Positions 6,143 through 6,452 of a DNA stretch of 6,452 bases are shown piece after piece; the stretch's first letter is position 1, and every line of letters begins with the position of its first letter. Under the pieces are notes generated by a model. That model was not told where the DNA came from. It did no database searches and saw only the letters and a program-made list of their open reading frames with translations. Origin of the DNA: JAZFYD01 sp036443405 (GTDB lineage Bacteria > Planctomycetota > PLA2); contig JAZFYD010000121.1 of the NCBI GenBank assembly GCA_036443405.1, positions 1 through 6,452 of the forward strand. Direction: 5' to 3'. Position numbers and translations under genes: made by a program.

Positions 6143-6373
6143 TCAAGGCCGCATCGTGACAGTCGGCGGGCCAAGCGTTCGTCTTATGCAACAGCCCCCG
6201 CGCAGCCTATCCCGCCACCTCTTCGATCGGCCCCCTCCCCAACTCCTCTCGCCAAGCGGATTCCGTGGCTTTCCCCGACATCCCTCCGGCGAGATAGACT
6301 GCACAACCCAACACGACGTGCGCGTTATGCGGAACCTTCGAAGTAGTAGTTATCTTCGTAGGAGATCAGTCGA
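6143..6373. other. Intergenic region without a supported gene
   Basis: This 231-bp stretch lies between the recombinase stub and the next gene. The first half is pyrimidine-rich on the plus strand and has no convincing frame. Near its end GTTATGC (6324-6330) resembles, but does not fit, an integron core site (GTTRRRY), and ACCCAAC (6306-6312) fits RYYYAAC, but they are only 11 bp apart. No full att site is supported. Confidence 0.4.
6360..6364 (+). promoter_or_regulatory. Ribosome binding site of the 3'-edge gene
   Basis: AGGAG lies nine bases before ATG 6374 and decides this start. Confidence 0.65.
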
Positions 6374-6452
6374 ATGAAAGATGAGCGAGTAATTGATATC
6401 GAAGACGTAGAGAAGCGACTTGCTGAGTGCAAGAGGGCTATGTGGACAAGCT
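6374..6452 (+). CDS. Hypothetical protein, N-terminal fragment cut by window edge
   Basis: Only 26 residues are visible (MKDERVIDIEDVEKRLAECK and a few more), charged and helical, not recognised. The start is supported by AGGAG nine bases upstream. The visible coding part is about 47% GC, well below the high-GC genes before it, and uses A/T-ending codons such as GTA, ATT, CTT and GCT. This suggests acquired DNA downstream of the recombinase remnant. Confidence 0.6.
   Translation, partial: MKDERVIDIEDVEKRLAECKRAMWTS

Overview
The window is high-GC DNA with GTG starts, tight four- and one-base gene overlaps, and several families often seen in environmental, Planctomycetota-like or deltaproteobacteria-like genomes: a pseudopilin-like tail, an MPNV-type coiled-coil protein, a TIGR04222-type membrane protein with a Gly/Cys-rich tail, and a membrane-anchored TAXI protein. 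No gene fixes the phylum, so this placement is a weak inference.

Layout. (1) Positions 3-389, plus strand: C-terminal part of a probable GspJ/PilW-like minor pseudopilin, cut by the window edge. (2) 390-662: no gene seen. (3) 1270-663, minus strand: a 202-residue hypothetical protein that is split into two frames at a run of five Gs. One added G restores a single frame from a Shine-Dalgarno-backed ATG to the stop. A 13-bp hairpin spans its start codon. (4) 1319-1470, plus strand: a broken C-terminal remnant of a carboxymuconolactone decarboxylase/AhpD-like protein. (5) 3234-1547, minus strand: a two-gene operon of a nucleotidyltransferase-fold protein and a TIGR04222-like membrane protein, joined by a GTGA overlap. 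(6) A 103-bp divergent intergenic region. (7) 3338-5724, plus strand: a radical SAM/SPASM enzyme and a TAXI-type binding protein, joined by a TAATG overlap. (8) 5755-6142, plus strand: a second AhpD-like C-terminal remnant, 92% identical over 62 bp to the first, followed by the C-terminal end of an integron-type tyrosine recombinase lacking most of its catalytic domain. (9) 6143-6373: no clear gene. (10) 6374 to the end: the start of an unrecognised gene of clearly lower GC.

The centre is two divergently transcribed, translationally coupled pairs sharing one upstream region. The radical SAM/SPASM plus TAXI pair is the most system-like unit. No TRAP membrane subunits and no obvious precursor peptide are visible, so its substrate is open. 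The Gly/Cys-rich tail encoded across the divergent promoter is a speculative candidate. The outer parts carry gene debris (two AhpD-like tails in direct orientation about 4.4 kb apart, and a recombinase stub), which points to past recombination around this block.
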